DNA of 56,833 bases from an uncultured Clostridia bacterium (GCA_934621485.1 CAKTUS010000008.1:1-56833), one strand, 5' to 3'. Shown: positions 1 to 7,331, counted from the first letter of the stretch. The notes: generated by a model not told the origin, from the sequence alone. Numbers and translations are program-made.

Positions 1-74
1 TTGCCGTGGTCCACGTGACCGATCGTGCCGATGTTTACGTGCGGCTTGGTACGCTCAAACTTTGCCTTAGCCAT
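1..74 (-). CDS. tuf: Elongation factor Tu, N-terminal start only (partial)
   Basis: Only the first 24 codons are in the window; the gene runs off the left edge. The translation begins MAKAKFERTKPHVNIGTIGH and continues VDHG, which is the EF-Tu start leading into the first GTP-binding loop. EF-Tu carries aminoacyl-tRNA to the ribosome. An AGGAGG site (85-90) lies 10 bases upstream of the ATG at 74. The gene follows a tRNA-Gly on the same strand, and both probably come from the strong promoter at 251-279. The family call is certain from this conserved start, but nothing can be said about the rest of the gene. Confidence 0.95.
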   Translation of the reverse strand, partial: MAKAKFERTKPHVNIGTIGHVDHG

Positions 75-138
75 GAGAATTCAACCTCCTGTAATCAAAT
101 GGTTCTACAAGTGATGATCCGGCAGGGTCTCATGCGGT

Positions 139-212
139 TGGAGCGGGTGATGGGAATCGAACCCACGTAGCCAGCTTGGGAAGCTGGAGCTCTACCATTG
201 AGCTACACCCGC
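139..212 (-). tRNA. tRNA-Gly (CCC anticodon), CCA end encoded
   Basis: The reverse strand folds as a cloverleaf. The acceptor GCGGGTG pairs with CACCCGC. The anticodon arm is CCAGC, loop TTCCCAA, GCTGG, giving anticodon CCC. The T-arm contains GGTTCGATTCC. The discriminator base is T, as is usual for bacterial glycine tRNAs, and CCA is encoded (139-141). It lies just upstream of tuf on the same strand and is likely co-transcribed with it. Confidence 0.95.
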
Positions 213-250
213 ATGTCCGCATGTTTATGACCGAATGCCACACACCCGTT

Positions 251-279
251 ATTTTAACGTTTTTCCATTGTATTGTCAA
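251..279 (-). promoter_or_regulatory. Strong sigma-A promoter for tRNA-Gly and tuf
   Basis: On the minus strand a perfect TTGACA (274-279) and TAAAAT (251-256) are separated by exactly 17 bases. The tRNA begins about 40 bases downstream. A near-consensus promoter fits a stable RNA plus tuf. Confidence 0.8.
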
Positions 280-349
280 CTGCTTTTTTTATGTACATTC
301 TTCACGGCGTTTTTCGTCTTGCGTCTGAAAATATATATATCGTAAAAAT

Positions 350-383
350 ATACATTGACAGACGATGTATGTTGCGTTATAAT
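350..383 (+). promoter_or_regulatory. padR promoter with overlapping inverted repeat (putative PadR operator)
   Basis: TTGACA (355-360) and TATAAT (378-383) are spaced by 17 bases, a consensus promoter. An inverted repeat ATACAT (350-355) / ATGTAT (365-370) straddles the -35 box. PadR-family regulators are known to bind ACAT/ATGT-type inverted repeats and often repress their own promoter, so autoregulation is a reasonable inference. Binding is not shown by sequence alone. Confidence 0.7.
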
Positions 384-403
384 GGTCTCGGGAGGTGAGC
401 CTG

Positions 404-739
404 ATGCCGATTTCGGCAGATATTCTAAGAGGTTATACCGATACCATCATTTTGCAGCAGCTCAGCCAGGGCGACAGCTATGGTTATCACATTGCCCGCG
501 CGGTCAGCCAGGCCAGCGGCGGCACGCTGGAGCTGAAAGAGGCCACGCTGTACACCGCGTTCAAGCGGCTGGAAAGCGCCGGCTGTATTCGTTCCTATTG
601 GGGCGATCAGCAAAGCGGCGCGCGTCGGCGTTATTACGCTCTGACCCCCGACGGGCTGGAACGACTTGCGCGGGATTTGAGCGCCTGGCAGGAAACCCGC
701 CAGGTGCTGGACAAGCTTTTGGGAGGAGATCCTTCATGA
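404..739 (+). CDS. PadR-family transcriptional regulator
   Basis: A 111-residue winged-helix protein. The N-terminal half matches PadR in helices and key words (ILQQLSQGDSYGYHIARAV, then LKEATLYTAFKRLESAG), followed by the wing R-R-R-Y-Y-A-L-T and a short C-terminal helix. PadR proteins are dimeric repressors of membrane-stress, efflux or metabolic genes. I place the start at the ATG at 404 because the GGGAGGTGA site (390-398) sits five bases before it; a GTG at 395 would lie inside that site. The stop overlaps the next ORF by four bases. The downstream HAAS-DUF4097 gene is a typical partner of such regulators. Confidence 0.92.
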   Translation: MPISADILRGYTDTIILQQLSQGDSYGYHIARAVSQASGGTLELKEATLYTAFKRLESAGCIRSYWGDQQSGARRRYYALTPDGLERLARDLSAWQETRQVLDKLLGGDPS

Positions 740-891
740 ACAGAAAAGCCCGTATCAGCCTCATTGTTCACCGGGAACAGCGTTTTTCTGACGGCACGCG
801 CAGGCCGTACCGGGAAAACGCGGCCGTGTTCGATCGCCGCTTTGCCCGGGAGGGCCGCGAACTGCGCCGCCAGTTGACCCTGTTCCGATAA
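736..891 (+). CDS. Small basic protein of unknown function (51 aa)
   Basis: The ORF starts in an ATGA overlap with the padR stop and has a good GGGAGGAG site (721-728), so it is probably translated by coupling. The product is very rich in Arg (about a quarter of residues), with no membrane segment, cysteine pair or recognised motif. Its position between the PadR regulator and the HAAS-DUF4097 protein suggests a role in the same regulatory unit, but I recognise no family. It could also be a remnant of a longer HAAS-type gene. Confidence 0.5.
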   Translation: MNRKARISLIVHREQRFSDGTRRPYRENAAVFDRRFAREGRELRRQLTLFR

Positions 892-922
892 GCCTTGCAT
901 CACCATAACAGGAGGAAAAGTC

Positions 923-1915
923 ATGAACGATACCATCGCCAAAATTGTGAACATGTTGTTTGCGGATATCATGGAAACGGAAGAGACCCGCGCTTTGTGG
1001 GAGGAACTTAATCAAAACTGTCAGGAACGCTATCAGGACCTGATTCAAAACGGCTTGAGCGAAGACGACGCCATTCACGCCGTGCTGGAAAGCCTGAGCG
1101 GCATGGAGGACGCGCTGAAGGACTATCCCCGCAAATCCAGCCAGACAAGCCAGATGATGGGCAGCAGCCACTGCGTCTTTAGCGGCGAATTTCCTCAAAC
1201 GGTTGATATTCGCGCCAGAAGCAGCGACGTGCGGCTGTGCCGGTCTCCGGACGGACAGCTGCACGTGGACAGCGACGATGAAGACGCGCCGCTGAACGTC
1301 ACCCTGAAAAACGGCTGTCTGACCGTGCAGCCCGCCAGCCTGAGCCGGCAGGGCGGCAGCCTGATGGAGCGCCTGTTTTCCGGTGAGCTGTTCCTGCTGG
1401 GCGGCGTTCCTTCCATCCTTTTCATTCAGTTGCCTGCGGATTGCCAACCCCAGGTTCAGGCAACCACCTTCAGCGGCGATATCGAAGTGGACGGCCTGTC
1501 GCTGAAAAGCCTGACGCTGCACAGCACCAGCGGCGACATTCGCTGCGACGATGTGCAGGCGCAGGAGGGCGTGCGTCTGGAAAGCACCAGCGGCGATATC
1601 AGCTTTCAAGGGGATTGCCAGACGCTGAATACCAGCAGCATCAGCGGCGATCTGCGCACGGAAGCCCGCTGCCCGGACCAAACCTGCAAGTCTACCAGCG
1701 GCGACATCGCGGCCGTTCTTCCCCGGTTGGACGCGTTGTGCCTGAACGCTAAATCCACCAGCGGCAACGTTCGCGTCAGCCTGCCTGAGGGCATGGCGGC
1801 AGACGCCCACTGCTCCACCATCAGCGGGGATGTTCGCTGCCAGGTTCCTTTGCAGCCGGGCAGCCCCTATCAGCTGGAGATGAGCAGCATCACCGGCGAT
1901 TTGGTTCTTCGCTAA
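923..1915 (+). CDS. HAAS-like N-terminus fused to DUF4097 beta-helix protein
   Basis: A 330-residue protein. Residues 1 to about 70 are helical with an acidic LSEDDAIHAVLESLSGMEDA segment, resembling the HAAS/DUF1700 domain found downstream of PadR genes. The rest is a DUF4097-type putative adhesin. A short word S-x-S-G-D/N-(I/L/V) recurs about every 20 residues (STSGDI, SISGDL, STSGNV, TISGDV, SITGDL), as expected for rungs of a parallel beta-helix. No transmembrane segment is obvious, unlike many relatives. It has a GGAGG site (911-915) and follows the 51-aa gene by 31 bases. PadR-HAAS-DUF4097 sets are thought to sense envelope state; the exact ligand is unknown. Confidence 0.82.
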   Translation: MNDTIAKIVNMLFADIMETEETRALWEELNQNCQERYQDLIQNGLSEDDAIHAVLESLSGMEDALKDYPRKSSQTSQMMGSSHCVFSGEFPQTVDIRARSSDVRLCRSPDGQLHVDSDDEDAPLNVTLKNGCLTVQPASLSRQGGSLMERLFSGELFLLGGVPSILFIQLPADCQPQVQATTFSGDIEVDGLSLKSLTLHSTSGDIRCDDVQAQEGVRLESTSGDISFQGDCQTLNTSSISGDLRTEARCPDQTCKSTSGDIAAVLPRLDALCLNAKSTSGNVRVSLPEGMAADAHCSTISGDVRCQVPLQPGSPYQLEMSSITGDLVLR

Positions 1916-1921
1916 ACGTTA

Positions 1922-1958
1922 ACGCGGGAACCGCCCTTTGCTCGGGCGGATCCCGCGT
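1922..1958 (+). terminator. Stem-loop after the DUF4097 gene (left copy of a duplicated pair)
   Basis: A 15-bp stem with one mismatch (1922-1936 with 1944-1958, loop TTTGCTC) begins seven bases after the stop codon. No T-run follows; instead the element at 1958-2073 starts directly. A second, related stem-loop lies at 2079-2109. The original terminator was probably split from its T-tract by the insertion. Confidence 0.65.
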
Positions 1959-2073
1959 CAGGCCGTCAAAAAAGCTCGCCTGACGGCGATCTTTTCTGCC
2001 GAGAAGCGCTCTTTGCCGTCCGGCGAGCGGCCGTCAACGTTCGTTTCTCAGGCGGGCCTTTTCCACAGGCTGA
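1958..2073. mobile_element. MITE-like intergenic element between two stem-loop copies (type 2, short)
   Basis: The segment starts TCAGGCCGTCAAAAAAGC and ends TTTTCCACAGGCTGA, so its ends are imperfect inverted repeats. The left 55 bases (1961-2018) closely match 37809-37864. It carries no gene. It is flanked by two homologous stem-loops (1922-1958 and 2079-2109, about 27 of 32 bases the same). It looks like an internally deleted relative of the elements at 21379-21573 and 37806-38190. Confidence 0.65.
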
Positions 2074-2078
2074 AACGG

Positions 2079-2109
2079 GAGCCGTCCCTTCCTCGGGCGG
2101 CTCCCGCAT
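2079..2109. terminator. Stem-loop between converging genes (right copy)
   Basis: GGGAGCCG-type arms form a stem around a CTTCCTC loop. On the minus strand it lies just past the end of the 2116-2538 gene and is followed by a weak GTTTC tract; on the plus strand by ATTTC. It may terminate both converging operons. Confidence 0.55.
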
Positions 2110-2115
2110 TTCAGC

Positions 2116-2538
2116 TCAGGGTTTCAAAACGTTTATCGCCTGCCAGAAAGCCTGCCCGTTTTCCGTTTGATAGCGGCCGCTTTCCGTTACATACGCATCG
2201 CCTTCAAACCGATAGACAATTTGGCCCCCGCTCTGGGTGATGAACGTCAGGACCAGCCCGTCGTCCGCTACCGCCAGGTACGCAGGCTCGCCCACCGTCA
2301 TCTGCTTTAACCCATCCATCACACGCGTCATTTCCTCCGGGGCGTTCACCACACGGCACTGGGCCGCCTCGCCCTGCCAGAGCACAATCATTCCCGCAGG
2401 CAGCACCCCTTTTTCCGCATCAGTCCACAGGTCCTGTTCCCACGGTTGCCGCTGGAATACAGGCAGGCCCGTTTCCTGGGCCAAGGCGCACCCGGCAGCC
2501 AGCATCAGCACCGTTACCAAACAAAAGAAGCGTTTCAT
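2116..2538 (-). CDS. Small exported protein of unknown function
   Basis: About 140 residues. Residues 1-22 are a clear signal peptide (MKRFFCLVTVLMLAAGCALA); cleavage after ALA is likely, while Cys in LAAGC gives a weak lipobox as an alternative. The mature part is mixed alpha/beta with no known motif. A purine-rich site precedes the gene; both TTG (2541) and ATG (2538) are possible starts, and I take the ATG. It stands alone, converging on the DUF4097 operon and diverging from ribU. I do not recognise a family. Confidence 0.7.
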   Translation of the reverse strand: MKRFFCLVTVLMLAAGCALAQETGLPVFQRQPWEQDLWTDAEKGVLPAGMIVLWQGEAAQCRVVNAPEEMTRVMDGLKQMTVGEPAYLAVADDGLVLTFITQSGGQIVYRFEGDAYVTESGRYQTENGQAFWQAINVLKP

Positions 2539-2764
2539 CAAGAGCGTTTCCCCCTTCCCCTCACTGGAAATGAATGATTCGTGTTTACAGCATATCCCGA
2601 AAAGCGCCGCCGGTCAAGCCCTCAGGCGGCAGCGTTTACATAAATGACTCAGCAAAACGGCGCGGATATACATCGCGCCTGCCTCAGGGAATTTCGCGCC
2701 ATCGTTTGATGTGCCGTGCGAAACAGGGGAAAGACGTTTGCCCTGTTCAAGCCCTGTTTTCCTC

Positions 2765-2793
2765 TTGACACGCATTGCCGCCCATGCTATCAT
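2765..2793 (+). promoter_or_regulatory. Promoter for the FMN riboswitch-ribU transcript
   Basis: TTGACA (2765-2770) and TATCAT (2788-2793) are separated by exactly 17 bases. Transcription would start shortly before the riboswitch. Confidence 0.8.
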
Positions 2794-2813
2794 GCACATG
2801 AAACCAGATGGCT

Positions 2814-3004
2814 TCTTCGGGGCAGGGTGGAATTCCCTACCGGCGGTATAGTCCGCGAAGGAACCTAGTTCCCCGATTCGGTGAAATTCCGAAACCGACG
2901 GTAAACGGCGCTCAGCGCCAAAGTCCGGATGTGAGAAGAGCAGCCCGTCGCCCTTGCAGTGTACGGTTGCCCCTGATGCGAACAAGCCATCAGGGGCAAT
3001 TTTT
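2814..3004 (+). ncRNA. FMN riboswitch (RFN element) with terminator
   Basis: The conserved RFN words are all present in order: CTTCGGGGCAGGGTGGAATT, CCCTACCGGCGGTA, CCCGATTCGGTGAAATTCCG, AACCGACGGT and AGTCCGGATG...GAGAAGAG. The expression platform is a 12-bp hairpin (2967-2978 with 2988-2999) followed by TTTTT, an intrinsic terminator ahead of ribU. High FMN should favour termination. Known RFN elements control riboflavin synthesis or uptake genes, which fits the next gene. Confidence 0.96.
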
Positions 3005-3021
3005 ACTGGGAGGTTTTTTTC

Positions 3022-3633
3022 ATGACGCAACGTACCAAAAAGCTGCTTACCACTCGCGACATCACCGCCATTGCCATTCTGGCCGCCATTTCCGCCCTGC
3101 TGTTTCTGGTGGAAATTCCCATCGTGCTGTTTTACAAGCTGGATGTGAGCAACCTGCCGGTGCTGCTGGGCACCTTTGCTATGGGGCCCCTGCAGGGCGC
3201 GCTGATTTTGCTGGTCAAAAGCCTGCTGGGCTTGCTTCACTCCTCGTCTCAAGGTGTGGGCGAACTGGCTGACTTTTTGATGGGGCTGGCCATGCTGCTG
3301 CCCGCCGGCCTCGTCTACCGCCGCCACAAGAACCGCCGGGGTGCCATTGTGGGCATGACGGTGGGCACGCTGGCAGCTACCCTGGCGGCCGTACTGACCA
3401 ACCTGTATCTTCTCATTCCCTTTTATGGCGTGGCCTACGGCATGCCTGTGGAGGCCATCGTATCCATGGGCCAGCAACTGGTTCCCGCTATTCACAGCGC
3501 GTTTACTTTTGTTTTGCTCATCACCGCGCCGTTTAACCTGCTGAAGTGGATTCTCATCAGCGTAATAACCGCTGTGATTTATAAGCCGCTTTCGCCCATT
3601 TTGCACGGAAGCCCTAAAACAGGAGGCCGCTGA
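3022..3633 (+). CDS. ribU: Riboflavin ECF transporter S component RibU
   Basis: A 203-residue hydrophobic protein with about six membrane segments. It has typical ECF S-component features (TRDITAIAILAAISALLF at the N-terminus, LGTFAMGPLQGALI in the middle, ITAPFNLLKW near the end). RibU binds riboflavin and works with a shared energising module (EcfA/A'/T) that is not in this window. The FMN riboswitch directly upstream makes riboflavin the near-certain substrate. The start has a GGGAGG site. The stop lies only three bases before the tsaE start, with no terminator, so the riboswitch transcript probably continues into tsaE. Confidence 0.93.
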   Translation: MTQRTKKLLTTRDITAIAILAAISALLFLVEIPIVLFYKLDVSNLPVLLGTFAMGPLQGALILLVKSLLGLLHSSSQGVGELADFLMGLAMLLPAGLVYRRHKNRRGAIVGMTVGTLAATLAAVLTNLYLLIPFYGVAYGMPVEAIVSMGQQLVPAIHSAFTFVLLITAPFNLLKWILISVITAVIYKPLSPILHGSPKTGGR

Positions 3634-3636
3634 AAC

Positions 3637-4116
3637 GTGAAACTGAAAAGCCGCAGCGTGGAGCAAACCCATCAAATTGGCCAGGCGCTGGCTTGTCAGC
3701 TGCAGCCCAACGATGTGCTGCTGCTGCTTGGCGATATGGGCGCCGGCAAAAGCGAGCTTACTCGCGGCATCGCCCGTGGGCTTGGGGTTGCCGGGTATGT
3801 AACCAGCCCCACCTTTACCATTTTGCAGGTGCATGACGAGGGGCGTTTGCCCCTGTACCACTTTGACTGGTATCGCCTGAACGGTGTGGAGGAGCTTTAC
3901 GAGCTGAGCATGGACGAGTACCTGCAAAACGGCGGCGTGGCCGTAGTGGAGTGGCCCTCCCGCGCGCCGGAAGCCATTCCGGAAACCTACTTGGAAATCG
4001 CTCTTTCCCCCAGCGGGGACGAGGAACGCTGGATTTCCGTTACCCCTGTCGGCGGCTTTCACGCGCTGGATGAAGCCGCCCTGCAAAATGCCTGTGGAAA
4101 GAAGGCCCGGCCATGA
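3637..4116 (+). CDS. tsaE: tRNA threonylcarbamoyladenosine biosynthesis ATPase TsaE
   Basis: A 159-residue P-loop protein with Walker A GDMGAGKS at residues 32-39 and the family words TSPTFTILQ and HFDWYRL. TsaE supports the TsaB-TsaD complex that places t6A at position 37 of ANN-decoding tRNAs. The start is GTG, with AGGAGG at 3621-3626. The stop overlaps the tsaB start by four bases. Full length for the family. Confidence 0.95.
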   Translation: MKLKSRSVEQTHQIGQALACQLQPNDVLLLLGDMGAGKSELTRGIARGLGVAGYVTSPTFTILQVHDEGRLPLYHFDWYRLNGVEELYELSMDEYLQNGGVAVVEWPSRAPEAIPETYLEIALSPSGDEERWISVTPVGGFHALDEAALQNACGKKARP

Positions 4117-4820
4117 ACCTTTTGTGCATCGATACGTCCGGTCCCGTGTGCGGCGTAGCCGTCGTCCGTGACGGCCAGGCGGTCTACGAGGCGTCCGCCG
4201 TTAATAAGCTGACCCATTCCGTCAACCTGATGCCCATGGTGGAGGAAGCGCTGCTGCGCTCCGGTCTCAACGTGTCCCAGGTGGATGTATACGCCGCCGT
4301 CACGGGCCCCGGCTCCTTTACGGGCGTGCGCATTGGCGTAAGCACCGTGAAAGGCTTGGCTCACGGCGCGGGCAAGCCCTGCGTGGGCGTGGACGCCCTG
4401 GAGGCTCTGGCTGCCAGCGTATGCCTGTCCGATGCTCTGCTCTGCCCCATTCAGGACGCTCGGGCAGGGCAGGTGTACGGCGCGGCCTTCCTGCCGGGCA
4501 TGCCGCCGGTACGCGCGCTGCCTGATATGGCTGAAAAGCTGGATGTTTTTGTGGAGCGGGCGCTGGCTGTTGCCGATGGGCGGCCCCTGCTGTTCACCGG
4601 CGATGGAGTAAAGCCGCACCGCGCCCTCTTGGAAGCCCTTCTGGGAGATCGGGCGCTTTTTCCGCCTGCCCAGCATCTTTTCCTGCGGCCTGCCGCCGCG
4701 GCCATGTTGGCCTGGGACCGGCGTGAAAGCGCCGTGGACTACCTGACCCTGATGCCCGTATACCTGCGCGCGCCGCAGGCGGAGCGGGAACGGGCCCGTA
4801 AGCTGGGGGGCCAGCCATGA
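4113..4820 (+). CDS. tsaB: tRNA threonylcarbamoyladenosine biosynthesis protein TsaB
   Basis: A 235-residue protein of the ASKHA fold. It opens with MNLLCIDTSGPVCGVAVV and has the conserved TGPGSFTGVRIGVSTVKG stretch near residues 66-83. TsaB is the non-catalytic partner of TsaD in t6A formation. It overlaps tsaE and rimI by four bases at each end, a tight tsaE-tsaB-rimI unit found in many Bacillota (tsaD is often next but is absent here). Confidence 0.95.
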   Translation: MNLLCIDTSGPVCGVAVVRDGQAVYEASAVNKLTHSVNLMPMVEEALLRSGLNVSQVDVYAAVTGPGSFTGVRIGVSTVKGLAHGAGKPCVGVDALEALAASVCLSDALLCPIQDARAGQVYGAAFLPGMPPVRALPDMAEKLDVFVERALAVADGRPLLFTGDGVKPHRALLEALLGDRALFPPAQHLFLRPAAAAMLAWDRRESAVDYLTLMPVYLRAPQAERERARKLGGQP

Positions 4821-5290
4821 GCGTTCTTTACCGTCGCATGACGCTGGACGACGTGGATGCAGTGTATCAAATTGAGCTGGCCACCTTTGCCACTCCCTGG
4901 AGCCGCGACAGCTTTGTGGATGAGATGACCACCAATAAATGCGCCCGTTATATCGTTGCCGAGGAAAACGGTCAGGTGATTGCCTACGCGGGCGCCTGGT
5001 GTATTTTTGAGGAAGGGCATATTACCAATATTGCTGTAGAAGCTTCTCAGCGTGGGCGGGGCGTCGGCATCGGCGTAACCCGAGCCCTGATGCAGTATGC
5101 CGCCAATTTGGGCGTGCAGTACCTGACCCTGGAGGTGCGTAAAAGCAACCTGGTTGCCCGGCGCATGTACAAATCCCTGGGATTTTTGGAGCTGGGCGTG
5201 CGCAAGCGTTATTACGAGGATAACGGGGAAGACGCTTATCTGATGGTGTGCCAGGATATGCCGCCTGTGGACGAGGACTTTGCAGAATAG
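4817..5290 (+). CDS. rimI: Ribosomal protein S18 alanine N-acetyltransferase RimI
   Basis: A 157-residue GNAT acetyltransferase. It has the RimI word ATPWSRDSF at the N-terminus, the acetyl-CoA loop ASQRGRGVGIG, and LEVRKSNLVARRMYKSLGF at the C-terminus. RimI acetylates the N-terminus of S18. Start ATG overlaps the tsaB stop. It ends the ribU-tsaE-tsaB-rimI run; the terminator at 5391-5424 follows. Confidence 0.93.
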   Translation: MSVLYRRMTLDDVDAVYQIELATFATPWSRDSFVDEMTTNKCARYIVAEENGQVIAYAGAWCIFEEGHITNIAVEASQRGRGVGIGVTRALMQYAANLGVQYLTLEVRKSNLVARRMYKSLGFLELGVRKRYYEDNGEDAYLMVCQDMPPVDEDFAE

Positions 5291-5390
5291 CGGATACAGC
5301 CATTGCATCGGCCCCTGTCGACGCCTGTTTTGGAACAGGACTGACCTGAGAATGTTGAAAAACCTCTCTGCATGAAGAAAGAACAAAAAA

Positions 5391-5424
5391 CGCCTGAATC
5401 ATAACCAGGAATCAGGCGCGTTTT
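5391..5424 (+). terminator. Intrinsic terminator after rimI
   Basis: CGCCTGA (5391-5397) pairs with TCAGGCG (5412-5418), followed by CGTTTTC on the plus strand and preceded by an A-run (5384-5390). It can act in both directions. The 100 bases between rimI and this hairpin hold only a weak relative of the element end (TGTTGAAAAACCTCT at 5354). Confidence 0.7.
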
Positions 5425-5865
5425 CAAATCGCATTGTCGCGGTTTTTCAAGCGCAATTTCAGGCGCGCTTGAAGGAAGTCCACGCCCTCCTGAAGTTTGC
5501 CTCCCGGCTTTCCCAGGCGATTGAAAACAGAGGGCGGAAGCATCTTGGCTTGGAGGGCCGGCCTTTCAAACATCCTGGTCGAAGTCAGCGTCTCCCAGGC
5601 TGCTTTTTTTACCCGAATTTGGCGGCAGGGTTTTCAGCCAAGCCGGAAATGTTCTGCCAGCCGGCGCCGGCTTCCGTTCTTTCATTTGCCGCGATTCAGC
5701 CGGTTGATACGAATCCGGCCGGAGGGGCGGCATAACTCCCGAATGTTTTTTCAAGCACTGAAGCGCTGCCAATCGGCCCGTGTCTTTCCAAAGTACCAGT
5801 CAAAGAGAGCGCATGCGTTCGGTTTCTACCAGTCAAACGCTCCTTGCCGCTGCATTTGGGCATAG
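5425..5865. other. Gap without a supported gene
   Basis: The stretch contains a stem-loop (TTCAAGCGC 5446-5454 with GCGCTTGAA 5465-5473) and GC-rich low-complexity repeats of GCCGG type. Short ORFs exist on both strands, but none has a ribosome site, a recognisable product or neighbours that support it. Probably decayed intergenic repeats. Confidence 0.5.
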
Positions 5866-5902
5866 AAAAAAGCGCCATGCACAGTTTGCACGGAGCTTTT
5901 TC
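5866..5902 (-). terminator. Intrinsic terminator of rpsT
   Basis: On the minus strand AAAAAGCTCCGTGC pairs with GCATGGCGCTTTTTT, giving a stem followed by a T-run about 60 bases after the rpsT stop. Confidence 0.8.
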
Positions 5903-5963
5903 GTGACTACGCTCAACCTGCCGCTGAAACATACGCAACGCGCAGGTCTGCGGCACTTACCCA

Positions 5964-6218
5964 TTACTGAGCCATCTGCTTCGCCAGGCGAGCCTTTTTA
6001 CGGCTGGCGGTGTTCTTGTGCAGAATGCCCTTGGCAACGGCTTTATCGATAGCGGAGGTGGTAAGGCTGTACTGAGCGCCAGCCTTGGCGGGATCAGCAG
6101 CGACCTCCGTCTCAAACTTCTTGATCGCAGTCTTCACCTTGGACTTCACGATGCGGTTGCGCAGATTCTTGTTCTCGCTGACCTTTACGCGTTTGATGGC
6201 GGACTTGATATTCGGCAA
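5964..6218 (-). CDS. rpsT: 30S ribosomal protein S20
   Basis: An 84-residue basic helical protein, full length for S20, beginning MPNIKSAIKRVKVSENKNLR and ending in an RKKARLAKQ tail. S20 binds 16S rRNA early in 30S assembly. The start codon is TTG, with AGGAGGTG seven bases upstream. A UUG start is also known for E. coli rpsT, where it limits translation and takes part in autogenous control, so the rare start here may be conserved for the same reason (inference). Own promoter at 6257-6285. Confidence 0.97.
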   Translation of the reverse strand: MPNIKSAIKRVKVSENKNLRNRIVKSKVKTAIKKFETEVAADPAKAGAQYSLTTSAIDKAVAKGILHKNTASRKKARLAKQMAQ

Positions 6219-6256
6219 CGTGGTTCACCTCCTTAGGTTCATAAATCGCATTGATG

Positions 6257-6285
6257 ATTGTACCATGGTTTTCCCAAAAAAGCAA
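6257..6285 (-). promoter_or_regulatory. Promoter for rpsT
   Basis: On the minus strand TTGCTT (6280-6285) and TACAAT (6257-6262) are spaced by 17 bases, about 40 bases before the rpsT start. No terminator separates azlD from this point, so some read-through is possible. Confidence 0.7.
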
Positions 6286-6324
6286 TACCCAAATGCACCA
6301 GCTTCTAAATTTCTGCCTTTTCCG

Positions 6325-6633
6325 TCAAAAAAGCAGGCCGGTCAAAAACGCTACAACGCAGGCGGTTGCCGCCACCGTCAAAAGCCCCTTGCCCATCCAG
6401 CCCAATACCAGGGCGGCAATCGTACCCGTCAGGGCCGTGTATAGATTACCTGTTGAAGAAAATACCGCCGGAAAGGTCATGGCCCCCAGCACCGCATAGG
6501 GCACATAAAACAGAAACGACCGCACAAACCGGCTTTTTACCCTGCCCCGAATCGCCGCCAGCGGCAGCATGCGAATCAGGTAGGTGACCCCGGCCATCAC
6601 CAGCACATACAGCGCAAAGTCCTTCCAGTTCAT
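6325..6633 (-). CDS. azlD: AzlD-family branched-chain amino acid exporter subunit
   Basis: A 102-residue hydrophobic protein with about four membrane segments, containing VTYLIRMLPLAA and PYAVLGAMTFPAVF, typical of AzlD. With AzlC it forms an exporter of branched-chain amino acids or analogues in the cytoplasmic membrane. Its ATG (6633) overlaps the azlC stop by four bases. Normal length for the family. Confidence 0.92.
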   Translation of the reverse strand: MNWKDFALYVLVMAGVTYLIRMLPLAAIRGRVKSRFVRSFLFYVPYAVLGAMTFPAVFSSTGNLYTALTGTIAALVLGWMGKGLLTVAATACVVAFLTGLLF

Positions 6634-7331
6634 GCTTCTTCCTCCTTTTGGGGCATCAGCCATGCACCCAGGGCCGAAGCCGCCACCGCACACAGAATGA
6701 TGCGAAAGCCCTCCGAAATAAAGCTCAGGGCCGGCAGCAGCGTTATCAGACAGCTCATGGCCACGGCAATGAGCACCACTGCCCGCACCTCTTTCTGGCG
6801 GCGAAAGGGCGGCAGCACAATGGCAATGAACATGCCGTAGATGGCAATACCCAGCGCCTGGGTTACCGCCTGCGGCAGCACGCTGCCCGCCAACGCACCC
6901 AGCAGCGTGCCCAGCGTCCAGCCCAGCCATGGGCCGTTGGTCAGCCCATACAGATAGGCCCGGCCAATCCGTCCCGGCTGTTGCGAGGCCACCACAAATA
7001 CCTCGTCCGTGTTGCCAAAGGCCAGCAACATACGGTGAAGCGTATTCATGCTGTCATCCAGTTTCTGGCTCAGGCTTAAACTCATCAGGGCGTAGCGCAG
7101 GTTGATGGTCAGCTGGGTCAGCGCCATTTCCAAAAGCGGCGCGCCGGCCGCCATCAGCTGCAAACCCGCCAGTTGACCCGCGCTGGTCATATTGGTCAGC
7201 GAAATCAGCGTAGCTTGCAAGGGCGTTAGCCCCAGGGAAGTCGCCTGGATACCAAAAGCAAACGATACCGACACATATCCCAGCGCAATGGGCAGGCCAT
7301 GCAGCAGGCCGCGTCTGTAGTCCGGGTTCAT
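6630..7331 (-). CDS. azlC: AzlC-family branched-chain amino acid permease
   Basis: A 233-residue protein with about seven membrane segments. The N-terminus (GLLHGLPIALGYVSVSFAFG) and the stretch LTNMTSAGQLAGL are AzlC hallmarks. It is the large subunit of the AzlCD exporter. Start ATG at 7331 has an AGGAGTGA site. No regulator gene (AzlB-like) is adjacent; the upstream side is the repeat-filled gap 7387-8062. Confidence 0.93.
   Translation of the reverse strand: MNPDYRRGLLHGLPIALGYVSVSFAFGIQATSLGLTPLQATLISLTNMTSAGQLAGLQLMAAGAPLLEMALTQLTINLRYALMSLSLSQKLDDSMNTLHRMLLAFGNTDEVFVVASQQPGRIGRAYLYGLTNGPWLGWTLGTLLGALAGSVLPQAVTQALGIAIYGMFIAIVLPPFRRQKEVRAVVLIAVAMSCLITLLPALSFISEGFRIILCAVAASALGAWLMPQKEEEA

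Noticed and set aside
2614..4086. A 490-codon frame on the minus strand
   Set aside because: It runs antisense across the FMN riboswitch, ribU and tsaE. Composition is that of a shadow frame and no family is recognisable.
5469..5865. Two small plus-strand frames (88 and 122 codons) between rimI and rpsT
   Set aside because: No ribosome site, no recognisable protein, and they cross GC-rich repeats.
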